From NCBI GenBank assembly GCA_007280915.1, contig QYQL01000004.1, positions 1 to 64,000 on the forward strand: a stretch of 64,000 bases of DNA, written 5' to 3'. The notes under the pieces are model-generated. The model was given only the letters and a program-made list of their open reading frames with translations. It was not told the DNA's origin and ran no database searches. This stretch comes from Verrucomicrobiaceae bacterium (GTDB lineage: Bacteria; Verrucomicrobiota; Verrucomicrobiia; Chthoniobacterales; Terrimicrobiaceae). The position numbers and the translations under genes are program-made. Shown in pieces: positions 16,994 to 25,428 of this stretch (the first letter of the stretch is position 1; each line of letters begins with the position of its first letter).

Positions 16994-17683
16994 TCAAGGA
17001 ACAGAATAATTCATAAACGCGCAAAGGCGGGCGATTCCGATTTCGTGTTCCGTATTGGCGTTTTCCAAATCGATTTTCAGCTGTCCATCGTCTGGCGCCG
17101 TGTAGGCGTAAACGAAGTATTTCCCGCTATCGCCCGTCACCGTCAGGACTTCCGGCTTGTCAGGAGTATCACTTGCCGTCGCCGTGATTTTTTTCCCCCC
17201 GGGGGTCGAGTCGGGTATCAGGATCTGCGGTCCGAATAATACCAGATTGTAATTTTTCCCCGGCTGCAACCCTGTCAGTTCCAGTGAAAGCCCTTTGTTT
17301 TTTCCTTTCGGAACGATTCTTCCCTGGAGAAGCGCTGCGCTGCTTCCCTCCATTTTTACGGAGTCCAGCAATTTTTCCGGCCGCCGGGTGACCTCCACCG
17401 AGGCGGCATGTTCCGGATACGTCCAGACCGACCAGTTGTCTCCGGCAATGCGTTTGGTGATCTCGAACGGCGGAGGCGGAGCGGGCTCGGTTTCAATTCC
17501 GAATACCACCGCATGGGTGACCGAGTCAGGAGCGGCTTTTGGAAGATACTGATCGCCGGTCCACTTGGCAGCGGACCAGGTTCCTGCTTCCAAGGCGGGC
17601 GCCGCGAGTGTCAGCGCAGACAGAATTGGTAGTGCAATACGGATTCCGCTGCGGAAAAACCGGTCCGGGGAGAGCGTTTTCAT
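16994..17683 (-). CDS. Secreted protein of unknown function
   Basis: 229 residues. The N-terminus is a signal peptide (basic start, then ALPILSALTLAAPALEA). The rest is beta-strand-rich, with LTGLQPGKNYNLVLFGP and GKYFVYAYTAPDDGQLKIDLE, reminiscent of a fibronectin-like or carbohydrate-binding module. No diagnostic residues are visible. It starts 43 bp downstream of the minus-strand sulfatase, so the two are probably cotranscribed. The 176 bp between its stop and the convergent GH31 gene holds no gene. Confidence 0.65.
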   Translation of the reverse strand: MKTLSPDRFFRSGIRIALPILSALTLAAPALEAGTWSAAKWTGDQYLPKAAPDSVTHAVVFGIETEPAPPPPFEITKRIAGDNWSVWTYPEHAASVEVTRRPEKLLDSVKMEGSSAALLQGRIVPKGKNKGLSLELTGLQPGKNYNLVLFGPQILIPDSTPGGKKITATASDTPDKPEVLTVTGDSGKYFVYAYTAPDDGQLKIDLENANTEHEIGIARLCAFMNYSVP

Positions 17684-17726
17684 TCCACGAAAACTGGCGG
17701 AATTCCTTCCCGTTTGTCGAGAGATT

Positions 17727-19256
17727 TCACTCCGCTCCCGGGGTTGCCTGCTTTTTCTCGTTCGCGGGCACGATGGCGTCGGAGTCCTTGTAGAGCGCGC
17801 GCAGGCGGGTCAGTTCGGCCTTGAGCTCCTCCACGGTTTTTGCGTAGGCGGGGTCGGCATACACGTTGTGAAGCTGGAGGGGGTCCTTCTGGTTGTCGAA
17901 AAGCTCCCACTCGTTCTTGTCGTAAAAAAAGGCGAGCGTGTAGCGGTCTGTGCGTACGCCGTAGTGTTTCGCGACGTGGTGGCTGTTTTCCCCATAGTAG
18001 TGGTAATAGACGCTCTTCCTCCAGTCATCCGGGGTTTTTCCGCGGAGGATCGGGACCAGAGAATGACCGTGGAGTCCTTCGGGCACTTTGCCGCCCGCCA
18101 TGTCCACAAATGTTTCGGCATAGTCGATGTTCTGGATGAACGGGGTGAAGCGGGTGTCCGGCTTGACCACTCCCGGCCAGCGGACGATGAATGGCATGTG
18201 GATGGATTCGTCGTAGATCCAGCGCTTGTCAAACCAGCCGTGCTCGCCGTTGAAGAAGCCCTGGTCGGATGAGTAAATGACGATCGTGTTGTCTTCGAGG
18301 CCGAGTTTTTTCAATTCCTCGACGATCCGTCCCACGCTGTCGTCCACCGATTTGACGCACCGCAGGTAGTCCTTCATGTATTGCTGGTATTTCCACTGCG
18401 TCAGCTCGCGGCCTTCGGGCTTGTTCTTTTCAAAGTCGGCGTTGCGCGCCGCGTAGTTCGGATTTTTTCCGTTCTTTCCACCGACCTTCACGTCGCCAGC
18501 CATGGTCATATCCTTTTCGATGCTCATCTTCTGTTCCCGGGCAGGCGAGGCTTGGTCCGCGTAGTCGTCAAAGAGGGTTTCCGGTTCGGGGACTTTCACG
18601 TCGTCAAGCCATGTGGCGTATTTCGGCGAGGGTTCCCATGGGCGATGCGGGGCCTTGTGGTGAATTGCCAGGAAGAACGGCTTTGAAGTGTCCCGGTTTC
18701 TCAGCCATTCGAGGGCCATGTCGGTGATGACGTCGGTGACATACCCCTGAGTTTGAATCTTCTCGCCCTTTGAGTTATTGAAGCTCGGGTTGAAATATAT
18801 GCCCTGCCCCGGGAGAATCATCCATTCATCGAATGTGGGTGTGGTTTTCTCCAGATGCCATTTTCCCAGCAGAAACGTCTGGTAGCCGGCTTCGCGCAGG
18901 CCCAGCGGGTAGCTCCACATTTCCTTCGGGATCGCCGGCTGGCCGATGATCGACATCACTCCGTTCGCATGGCCGTGTAGCCCGGTGAAGATGGCCGCCC
19001 GGCTCGGCGAACAAATCGAGTTGCCGCAAAAGCTGTTCACAAAAAGCCCTCCTTGCTCCGCCAGCTTGTCAATGTTCGGAGTGATGTTGTTCTGCTTGCA
19101 GAATTCCGACAGCCGCGCCCCGTAGGCGCCGATTGTTTGGAGGGAATGGTCGTCGGAGAGGATGAAGACGATGTTCGGCTTTTTCGGTGTGGTTTCCGCG
19201 CGGGCGGAAAGCGATGCTGCTGTGACGATTATCGAAAGAACGAGGGGGAATTTCAT
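17727..19256 (-). CDS. Secreted sulfatase (arylsulfatase/heparan-sulfatase-like)
   Basis: 509 residues from the ATG at 19256, chosen because it directly precedes the signal peptide MKFPLVLSIIVTAASLSARA; an upstream in-frame ATG at 19310 would add a non-signal extension. NIVFILSDDHSLQTIG gives metal ligands and C82-S-P-S-R is a canonical formylglycine site. LLGKWHLEK, IHHKAPHRPWEP and YSSDQGFFNGEHGWFDKRW follow. The C-terminal WELFDNQKDPLQLHN matches sulfatases of this group. It is the third sulfatase of the region, on the opposite strand to the other two, and thus likely a separately controlled part of the same degradation programme. Confidence 0.93.
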   Translation of the reverse strand: MKFPLVLSIIVTAASLSARAETTPKKPNIVFILSDDHSLQTIGAYGARLSEFCKQNNITPNIDKLAEQGGLFVNSFCGNSICSPSRAAIFTGLHGHANGVMSIIGQPAIPKEMWSYPLGLREAGYQTFLLGKWHLEKTTPTFDEWMILPGQGIYFNPSFNNSKGEKIQTQGYVTDVITDMALEWLRNRDTSKPFFLAIHHKAPHRPWEPSPKYATWLDDVKVPEPETLFDDYADQASPAREQKMSIEKDMTMAGDVKVGGKNGKNPNYAARNADFEKNKPEGRELTQWKYQQYMKDYLRCVKSVDDSVGRIVEELKKLGLEDNTIVIYSSDQGFFNGEHGWFDKRWIYDESIHMPFIVRWPGVVKPDTRFTPFIQNIDYAETFVDMAGGKVPEGLHGHSLVPILRGKTPDDWRKSVYYHYYGENSHHVAKHYGVRTDRYTLAFFYDKNEWELFDNQKDPLQLHNVYADPAYAKTVEELKAELTRLRALYKDSDAIVPANEKKQATPGAE

Positions 19257-19343
19257 GAATAGATCAATGGGAGGACATAAAATGTTTTTTCGGGCCGCGT
19301 TTGTAAACAAATATGATCCCGCCGGAATCCCGCCCGATGCTGC

Positions 19344-19736
19344 CTACAATCCCGTGGGTGCGACCGGGGCGTGTTTGCGCAGGAAATCCTGGCGGCTCGC
19401 GGCCAGATCTTTAAGTTTGATTCTCTGCTCGGGGGTCAGCTCGGAAGTCAGTTCCTTTTGGGCGTCGAGCAATTCCGCATCAACTTTTTGGATCGTCTCG
19501 GCATAGATCCCCATGATCCGGGCCATCGAGCGGTCGACAAGGAGGCGCGTGGTCTTCTGCTGGGCGTCATCAAGGCCGAGTTTTTGTGTGAGTTCCTTCT
19601 CAATCCGGGAAGCCAGTGCTTTGGGATGCAGGGCCTTCACGAGATACTGTTTCGTCAATGTGGCCCCGAGCAGGCCGCCGGTCAGCGCGCCCACGAGGAA
19701 GATCGCTGCAAGATAGAGGTAGGTTTTCCGGTTCAT
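19344..19736 (-). CDS. Membrane-anchored periplasmic protein, CpxP/Spy-like (LTxxQ)
   Basis: 130 residues. One N-terminal transmembrane helix (about 5-27, glycine-rich) is followed by a charged helical domain with DDAQQKTTRLL and the ELTPEQRIKLKDL stretch, typical of the CpxP/Spy/heavy-metal-resistance family. These proteins are helical stress sensors or chaperones in the periplasm. It overlaps the upstream 87-residue gene by four bases (ATGA) and is the third gene of an ECF sigma operon. It may help modulate the sigma factor. The assignment rests on the LTPEQ motif, length and context. Confidence 0.65.
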   Translation of the reverse strand: MNRKTYLYLAAIFLVGALTGGLLGATLTKQYLVKALHPKALASRIEKELTQKLGLDDAQQKTTRLLVDRSMARIMGIYAETIQKVDAELLDAQKELTSELTPEQRIKLKDLAASRQDFLRKHAPVAPTGL

Positions 19737-19996
19737 GGTTGGATGGCTTCGTAGAGGGCTGCATTCGCGAGAAGGATCGTTGGGCTTGCCGGCTCGAAAA
19801 GCGGACCGAAAGACACCGCCGAGGCCAGGATGAGCGCTGCGCAGGCAAATGCCAGAGCCGCGCGGTAGTTCGGCGCGGGCTCGGCGGCATTACGGCTGCG
19901 CCATGCCGAGATCACGCGGGCCTCGAGGCGTTGGGACGGAGCGGGAGCAGGGGACCCCGCCAGCGAAAAGATGCGGTCAAGGTGAGGATGTTTCAT
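19733..19996 (-). CDS. Small single-pass membrane protein, putative anti-sigma factor
   Basis: 87 residues. A soluble N-terminal part of about 45 residues (LDRIFSLAGSPAPAPSQRLEARVISAWR) precedes one hydrophobic helix (about 45-66) and a short outer tail. It starts within the stop codon of the ECF sigma gene and ends within the start codon of the CpxP-like gene, both ATGA overlaps. Position and topology suggest a compact anti-sigma factor holding the sigma factor at the membrane. No zinc-binding HxxxCxxC motif is present, so it is not a ZAS-type anti-sigma factor. The function is inferred. Confidence 0.6.
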   Translation of the reverse strand: MKHPHLDRIFSLAGSPAPAPSQRLEARVISAWRSRNAAEPAPNYRAALAFACAALILASAVSFGPLFEPASPTILLANAALYEAIQP

Positions 19997-20571
19997 GCCT
20001 TTTGGTTTTCAGTGAGTCTCTGGAGCGCAAGGTTCAATTTCCGGCGGGCGCGGAACGCGCGGATTTTTACGACAGCCTGAGGGAATCCCGTCAGCGCGCT
20101 GACTTCGGCGACAGGGTGTTCCTCGATGTGGAGGAGGGAAATGACGAGTCGGTCGGCGGGTGAAAGCGCGGTCAGCAGTTTGCCCACGAGTTCGCGCGCA
20201 TCGGCAGCGGCTTCGGTCCTGTCCCGGGTCACATCCGCCACACGGGCCAGGAGATCGCGTTCCTCCTCCCCCAGATCCGCCTCCCGGAGCTCGTGGCGGC
20301 TCCTTTGCCTCTTGATCTCGTTCAGGCAGGTGTTGACCGCAATACGGGAGACCCAGTGTGAGACCGGCATCCGGCCGGAATACTGGTCCAGCTTGGAAAA
20401 GACTTTTGCGAAAATCATCTGGCAGAGATCCTCCTCAGTGTGCGGCGCGGGAAGGTGGTTCCGGACGATCTTGAAAACCGCCGGATACAGGAGGTGGAAA
20501 AACTGCCTTGCCGCATCCTCGTCTCCGGAGCGAACCCGTTGCAGCAATTCCCCGCCGATCTCATCACCCAT
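19993..20571 (-). CDS. ECF-type RNA polymerase sigma factor
   Basis: 192 residues. Region 2 is evident in FFHLLYPAVFKIVRNHLPAPHTEEDLCQMIFAKVF followed by WVSRIAVNTCLNEIKRQR. Region 4 is the C-terminal helix-turn-helix in LSPADRLVISLLHIEEHPVAEVSALTGFPQAVVKIRAFRARRKL. There is no region 1.1 or 3, as expected for ECF proteins. It redirects RNA polymerase to stress or envelope promoters. It is followed by two coupled membrane protein genes that probably control it. An unusual palindrome just upstream carries a likely autoregulated promoter. Confidence 0.9.
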   Translation of the reverse strand: MGDEIGGELLQRVRSGDEDAARQFFHLLYPAVFKIVRNHLPAPHTEEDLCQMIFAKVFSKLDQYSGRMPVSHWVSRIAVNTCLNEIKRQRSRHELREADLGEEERDLLARVADVTRDRTEAAADARELVGKLLTALSPADRLVISLLHIEEHPVAEVSALTGFPQAVVKIRAFRARRKLNLALQRLTENQKA

Positions 20572-20616
20572 GGCAATTCGTCCACATTAGAAGAAAGACC
20601 GCGGCAGCCTGCCTGC

Positions 20617-20640
20617 GGTTACAAAAACTTTTTTGTAACC
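20617..20640. promoter_or_regulatory. Palindromic bidirectional ECF promoter core
   Basis: An 11-base perfect inverted repeat with a CT centre holds two outward-facing TGTAAC(C) elements, the classic ECF -35 type. On the plus strand TGTAAC (20634-20639) is followed after 17 bases by TGTCT (20657-20661). On the minus strand TGTAAC (20623-20618) is followed after 17 bases by GGTCT (20600-20596). The two halves have the same spacing and similar -10 boxes and drive the sigma operon and the divergent membrane protein. The start sites lie about 15-20 bases (minus) and under 10 bases (plus) from the ATGs. That the sigma factor itself recognises them is inference. Confidence 0.6.
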
Positions 20641-20674
20641 AACCGCCGGCCCGTGCTGTCTGTCTGTAATAGCC

Positions 20675-21148
20675 ATGAAACTCTTTTCGCTCCGGTCTCT
20701 TTTGATTCTTGCAGTGGCCCTCGCCATTGTCGCCAACATTTTGTGGAGAATGCCCTCCGGCTCCTCCGCAAAGCCGGCATCCGCTGACTCGATGAGCACC
20801 GCCGAGATCTGGGCGCCCGAAAACATTCTGCCATCGGTCTCCAACCTTCGCGCTATGGGCAAACAGTGGGAGGCGCGCCTTGCCACCCTTCCACCGGAGG
20901 AGCGCGCAAAATCCGAGGCGCGACTCAAGGAAGAGACCCGTTTTTTCGTCGAGGCCCAGTTCCTTCCCCGCGAGGAGCGGAAGGCAAAGGTCCGGGAGCG
21001 AATCGAAACTCTGATGAACGATCCCGGTATCCAGTCCGACTGGGCGGCCGAGCGGATGAAGATGCTTGCAGGCATGACCCCCGAACAGAGGCATGAAGTT
21101 TTGAAAAAATATGTGCAATCCAAAGACAAACAAAAGCAGTCTCAGTAA
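20675..21148 (+). CDS. Single-pass membrane protein with long charged helical domain
   Basis: 157 residues. One N-terminal transmembrane helix (about 7-24, [19 protein letters not shown]) precedes a strongly charged, helical exported region ([38 protein letters not shown] and [14 protein letters not shown]). The TPEQ motif echoes the CpxP/Spy-like protein across the divergent promoter, so it may be a related periplasmic helper. It is transcribed from the plus side of the palindromic ECF promoter with a very short leader. Its last 38 bases overlap the pseudopilin gene in another frame. Confidence 0.6.
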   Translation: MKLFSLRSLLILAVALAIVANILWRMPSGSSAKPASADSMSTAEIWAPENILPSVSNLRAMGKQWEARLATLPPEERAKSEARLKEETRFFVEAQFLPREERKAKVRERIETLMNDPGIQSDWAAERMKMLAGMTPEQRHEVLKKYVQSKDKQKQSQ

Positions 21149-21749
21149 TGCGTTCACCCTTCTGGAACTCCTGTTGGTTATTGCGCTGATCGCCCTGCTG
21201 GCTGGGCTTGTATTTCCCGCCGTCGGGACTATCCGCAAGCGGGCGGAGAGGACGGTCTGCGCAAACAACCTGCGTCAGATCGGTTTGGCTGTCATGCAGA
21301 AGGTGCAGGACAACGGGAATATCTACCCGTATGTCGAGGGAGACAACTCGGCCAAGGTGTATACGGGGACGACACATGAGAGCGAAGCGAAGAGTCTGGC
21401 GGCGACATTGAAAGAATACGGATTCACCGACACGGGGGACAAAACCGACAAATCGCTCCGGTGCCCATCGGACACAATGGCTAAAAACTATCTCCCGACA
21501 AACAAGGGGAGCAGCTACGAGTGGTATTCCTTTATCGATGGAGAAAGTGCCGCCAGCGCAAAAATCTACATCAGCGAGGGAACGCTTGTTCTCCCGCTGT
21601 CGCGTTTTCCCATCGCCGGCGATTATGATTCCGTGCATCCGCGAAGCAGCAAGAACATCCTCTTTGCCGATGGGCATGTGGATTCCTACACGGGGCTGGG
21701 CATAAAGAATGATATCAAGACGGAGGTAGAAAAGGCCACCCAGCCCTGA
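21111..21749 (+). CDS. Type II secretion-like pseudopilin with H-X-DG motif
   Basis: 212 residues starting at the ATG at 21111, which lies inside the preceding gene. The N-terminus has the prepilin cleavage/methylation signature [22 protein letters not shown] after a short leader. The mature part has [12 protein letters not shown], common in the DUF1559-like family of planctomycetes and verrucomicrobia. The C-terminus has [18 protein letters not shown], the prepilin processing-associated H-X9-DG motif, here with ten intervening residues. Such proteins are extremely abundant in PVC bacteria and their function is poorly known. Sharing a promoter with an ECF regulon member is unusual. Confidence 0.85.
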   Translation: MCNPKTNKSSLSNAFTLLELLLVIALIALLAGLVFPAVGTIRKRAERTVCANNLRQIGLAVMQKVQDNGNIYPYVEGDNSAKVYTGTTHESEAKSLAATLKEYGFTDTGDKTDKSLRCPSDTMAKNYLPTNKGSSYEWYSFIDGESAASAKIYISEGTLVLPLSRFPIAGDYDSVHPRSSKNILFADGHVDSYTGLGIKNDIKTEVEKATQP

Positions 21750-21946
21750 TTTTGTTCGCGGCAGGCAGGTTCGAGAGAAAAACAATGTCAGGGGCGAATG
21801 GATTGGTTTGGAGAAAGCATGGATGTGCTGAAGGCCAAGTAGCCGGTTAGGGCTGAATCCTCTCGCGGCGTTTTCCTTTGCGCTTTGCAAGCGCTGGCTC
21901 CGCGCTGTAAAATCTGCAGCCATGCTCGAAGCCATCCCCCTCCATT

Positions 21947-23032
21947 ATGTTTTCTGACGTCGCCTTGCCGCTGCCTGACGACTTCGGGAAAACCCCCGAC
22001 GGAATTCCCGTGAAAATCTTCACCCTGACCAATTCCCATGGCGCGAAGCTGCGGGTGATGAACTTCGGTGCCATCGTGCTGAGCATTGAGGTTCCGGACC
22101 GCAACGGGAAGTCAGGAGACATCGCGCTCGGATACAAGACGCTGGCGGAGTATATCAAGGACACCCCCTATTTTGGCGCTGTTGTTGGACGGTATGGCAA
22201 CCGCATTGCGAACGGCAAGTTTACTTTGGATGGAACCACCTACACGCTGGCCACCAACAACGAACCGGGAGGAATTCCCTGTGCCCTGCACGGCGGGCTG
22301 AAAGGCTTCGACAAGGCGATCTGGGATGGCGTTGGCGTCGAGAAGCCTGGTGCCACGGGTGTCAGGTTCGACTATCGGAGCAAGGATGGAGAAGAGGGAT
22401 ATCCCGGCAACCTCGACGTCACCGTGACCTACTGGTTGACGAACGACAACGAGTGGCAGATCGATTACGCCGCCGCCACGGACAAGGCGACTCCGGTCAA
22501 TATCACCCAGCACAGCTACTTCAACCTCAAGGGCGAGGGCAATGGCGACATTCTCGGACACGAGCTCACGCTCAACTCATCCCGGTTCACGCCGGTCACG
22601 GCCGGACTCATCCCGACCGGCGAGCTGCGGCCCGTCGCCGGCACGCCGTTTGACTTCACGTCTCCGCATGCCATCGGGGAGCGGATCGATGCGAAGGACG
22701 ACCAGATCCAGTTCGGCGGCGGCTATGATCACAATTGGGTTCTCGATGGCAAACCGGGGGAGCTCTCCCCGGCCGCCACGGTTTATGAGCCGACCACCGG
22801 ACGGGTTATGGAGGTCCTCACGACCGAGCCGGGCATCCAGTTCTATGCCGGAAATTTTCTGGACGGCAGCCTGACCGGCAAGCAGGGGAAGCCGTATGCC
22901 CGCCGGAGCGGACTGGCGCTGGAGACGCAGCACTTTCCCGACTCACCGAACCACCCGGATTTTCCCAACACAATCCTCCGTCCGGGAGAGGAGTTCAAGA
23001 GCACCACCGTCTATCGCTTCAGCGTCCGGTAG
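21947..23032 (+). CDS. galM: Aldose 1-epimerase (mutarotase)
   Basis: 361 residues without a signal peptide, so cytoplasmic. It interconverts alpha and beta anomers of aldoses entering central metabolism. Key motifs are FGAIVLSIEVPDR, VVGRYGNRIANGKF, LHGGLKGFDKAIW with a catalytic His, NITQHSYFNLKG with the second His and GLALETQHFPDSPN with the catalytic Glu. Length is typical. It begins at an ATG after a 197-bp intergenic region that contains a short GCGCTT-TGC-AAGCGC hairpin at 21880-21894. Its neighbour on the other strand is apbE. It fits the sugar-catabolic theme of the window. Confidence 0.96.
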   Translation: MFSDVALPLPDDFGKTPDGIPVKIFTLTNSHGAKLRVMNFGAIVLSIEVPDRNGKSGDIALGYKTLAEYIKDTPYFGAVVGRYGNRIANGKFTLDGTTYTLATNNEPGGIPCALHGGLKGFDKAIWDGVGVEKPGATGVRFDYRSKDGEEGYPGNLDVTVTYWLTNDNEWQIDYAAATDKATPVNITQHSYFNLKGEGNGDILGHELTLNSSRFTPVTAGLIPTGELRPVAGTPFDFTSPHAIGERIDAKDDQIQFGGGYDHNWVLDGKPGELSPAATVYEPTTGRVMEVLTTEPGIQFYAGNFLDGSLTGKQGKPYARRSGLALETQHFPDSPNHPDFPNTILRPGEEFKSTTVYRFSVR

Positions 23033-23041
23033 AGCGGGACT

Positions 23042-23881
23042 TCAACCGCGTGTCGGATGGATCATATTTCCATCCCTGTCTTCGACGATGATGTCGGCGA
23101 GGTCAGGGATCGCTGAAAGAAACTTTTCCCGTTCTTCGCTGGTAGCAAGGAAGCAGGCTGTCGAAAGGGCATCTGAAAGAGCGGCGGAATTCGCGACGAC
23201 CCACACCCTGCGGGGGAAGGAAGTCTCTTCCGGTTTAAGGAATGGATGGATGATGTGGTTCCCCTGGATGCCGGTTCCGGATGCACTCAGGGAATTGTTC
23301 TGCAGTTCGATGGTGCGGGATTCCGAGTCTCCGATCAGTTCCATCGGCCATGTCGCATCCCCGAGCGCAAGGTGAGTGCTGGCTCCTGCGGAGAGAAGAA
23401 AATCCCCCACTTCGAGTTCGCGGAGTGTGTCCGCCATGCGGTCGAGCGCATAACCCTTGCCGATTGCGCCAAGATCGATCTGGCGGCCCGGCTCGATGCA
23501 CGTGATCTCCGGCCGATCCGGATTCAGGCTCAGGCGGCCGTGAAGTTCTGCTGTGCGTTCGGGAGCCGTCAGCGAACCGATCGTGACATCGAAAAGCCCT
23601 GCGGTCATCGCATGCGCTTCCAGCGCGATCCGAAGGCAGGACCACGTTTCCTCGTGCAGCAACAAGGATTCTCCCGCGCGCAGGTTGTTGACGGCCGAAA
23701 TATCGCTGTCCTCCCGATACCGGCTGAGAAGAGACTCGAGATTTTCCAACTGCCGGAAGCACTCGCCGGCGAGAGCGGCCGATTTCCGTTCATCCGCCAT
23801 TTTCAGGCGGATGGCGAAGAGTGTGTTCATTGCAGGGTGCGTGTGCATCTGCCACGGCCCGGCCGGCAGGGAAATACTCAT
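23042..23881 (-). CDS. apbE: FAD:protein FMN transferase (ApbE)
   Basis: 279 residues. ApbE enzymes attach FMN covalently to Thr/Ser of partner flavoproteins such as NqrB/RnfG. Motifs include MNTLFAIRL, SRYREDSDISAVNN, the AMTAGLFDVTIGSL stretch and IDLGAIGKGYALDRM, followed by FLLSAGASTHLALG. No lipoprotein or clear signal peptide is seen, so the site of action is uncertain; ApbE usually acts in the periplasm. The gene overlaps the Agl23-like membrane protein by four bases (ATGA). No flavinylated partner is encoded nearby. Confidence 0.9.
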   Translation of the reverse strand: MSISLPAGPWQMHTHPAMNTLFAIRLKMADERKSAALAGECFRQLENLESLLSRYREDSDISAVNNLRAGESLLLHEETWSCLRIALEAHAMTAGLFDVTIGSLTAPERTAELHGRLSLNPDRPEITCIEPGRQIDLGAIGKGYALDRMADTLRELEVGDFLLSAGASTHLALGDATWPMELIGDSESRTIELQNNSLSASGTGIQGNHIIHPFLKPEETSFPRRVWVVANSAALSDALSTACFLATSEEREKFLSAIPDLADIIVEDRDGNMIHPTRG

Positions 23882-25368
23882 CGGGAATTGCCTGTTGATT
23901 TTTCCCAGATGTCTTTTCTGACAAAAAGGAGGACCGGTGTATCCGAGCGCAGGCCCTCGGGGATGGCCACATGGGAGTCAGCGAGTTGTTCGCTTAATGC
24001 GGGTGCAAATTCCGGCATGGCCACCACCAGTGCGTGTGAGGCGAGACCGTCCGGCGGGGTCGGCCAGTAGCCAGCTTTTGGCAGGCCGCGGAAATACCAG
24101 GGAAGCGGCCAATACCTCGGGCCAATCACGCTCACCGTCTCGCCAATCCAGCCGCCATCCTTCAGCCACCCGATCGATCGCGCCGTCCATGTTTCCAGCC
24201 CCGGTGCGGTCGGGACATAGGCAAAAGGGTTTCTGGCATCGGAGGGATATTTGAATGCAACCCTCCAGGCTTGCAGCCCTTGGAACGCGAGCAGAGCGGC
24301 GAGTGCAATGCCAGCCGCCACACGGACCAGCGGACGAAGTTGCAAAAGGGCGGCAGCACCGATGCCGGCCGCGATGAGAATATGCAGCCACGGCACCAGC
24401 ATGAGCCACGGAGTTTTGTAGGGCAGGAGAGAATACACGCCCGCCTGGATCACCCCTGCGAGGAAACAAAATCTGGCGGCGGCGGGAACAGGAGTGGCGT
24501 CCGGTTTTTGGAAAAGGGAAATGATTGCCAGCAGAAAAATGCCGCCCTGCCACCACCAGAGCCGTCCGTGGTGGGAGGGGAAAAGAAACAGGTTTGCGTA
24601 ATAGAGCAGGGACTTTTCATGTCCTTCACCGGTTTGGTAACTCCAATACGTCGAGACAAAGTCCCAGACCCCGCCGGGATGGGTGCCGAACCCCGAATAG
24701 AAAAACACGACTATGGCAAGGAATGCGGCTCCCACAGTCAGGAGCTGGGGGAGAAGCAGTCGGATTGAGGCGATCGACGGACGGTAAATCCATACTGCCG
24801 CCACCGCCCATGCCACGGGAGTGAGAACAAACGTCTCTTTCGTGGTGGCAGCGAGTCCGAGACAGATTCCGGCCGTCCACAGAGGCATGCGGAATCGCAC
24901 GTGATATCCCAACAGCAGCAGCGCTCCAGCCATGCACAGCAGCAACAGATCCTCATGGATGAACAGACGGCTGTAGTAGACTAGAAATGGAGACACTGCA
25001 GCGAAGGCTGCGGCCCCGAGCGCGGCGATTCGTCCGATGAGTGGAGCAGAGGCTAGAATGAGCAGTACGACGGTGATGCCGGACAGCGCCGGAACAATCC
25101 TCAGGGTGAACTTGGTGAGGCTCAACCAGGATTCCTCCCCAGCGAACTTTGCGGAGACGACCGCTGCATCGATGGGAAGTGGGCCGTGAAAATGGTGTGG
25201 ATTGAACATCATGGTTCCGCTTTTTGCATCGCCCGGGAATTGGGCGGCCACGATGCGGGCCTGCGTGGCCTCGTCAAAGTGGAGGGGCGCAGAGGAAAGA
25301 TCGGCGGTTCGCATCCATGCGGCGACCGCAACAATGGCCGCTCCTGCAAGAAGGAAGTTCACCCGCAT
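23878..25368 (-). CDS. Agl23/TIGR03663-like GT-C membrane protein (glycosyltransferase 39 superfamily)
   Basis: 496 residues with about ten transmembrane helices and a soluble C-terminal part. The N-terminal LHFDEATQARIVAAQF contains an acidic motif like the DE pair of GT-C (dolichyl-phosphate mannose) glycosyltransferases. The motif FYSGFGTHPGGVWDF followed by HEKSLLYYANLF, and LPYKTPWLMLV, recur in the gene at the right end of the window (FYSGNFLDF, HEKTSFQIGPLNYY, IPYKTPWCI), so the two are paralogues. Members are annotated as flippase activity-associated Agl23, but the biochemistry is not settled. It is translationally coupled to apbE. Confidence 0.8.
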   Translation of the reverse strand: MRVNFLLAGAAIVAVAAWMRTADLSSAPLHFDEATQARIVAAQFPGDAKSGTMMFNPHHFHGPLPIDAAVVSAKFAGEESWLSLTKFTLRIVPALSGITVVLLILASAPLIGRIAALGAAAFAAVSPFLVYYSRLFIHEDLLLLCMAGALLLLGYHVRFRMPLWTAGICLGLAATTKETFVLTPVAWAVAAVWIYRPSIASIRLLLPQLLTVGAAFLAIVVFFYSGFGTHPGGVWDFVSTYWSYQTGEGHEKSLLYYANLFLFPSHHGRLWWWQGGIFLLAIISLFQKPDATPVPAAARFCFLAGVIQAGVYSLLPYKTPWLMLVPWLHILIAAGIGAAALLQLRPLVRVAAGIALAALLAFQGLQAWRVAFKYPSDARNPFAYVPTAPGLETWTARSIGWLKDGGWIGETVSVIGPRYWPLPWYFRGLPKAGYWPTPPDGLASHALVVAMPEFAPALSEQLADSHVAIPEGLRSDTPVLLFVRKDIWEKSTGNSR

Positions 25369-25428
25369 TGCGGAAACATAGCCGGATTGACGCCAGAGAA
25401 CAATGGCGACTCAAAACCCGTTAGACTC

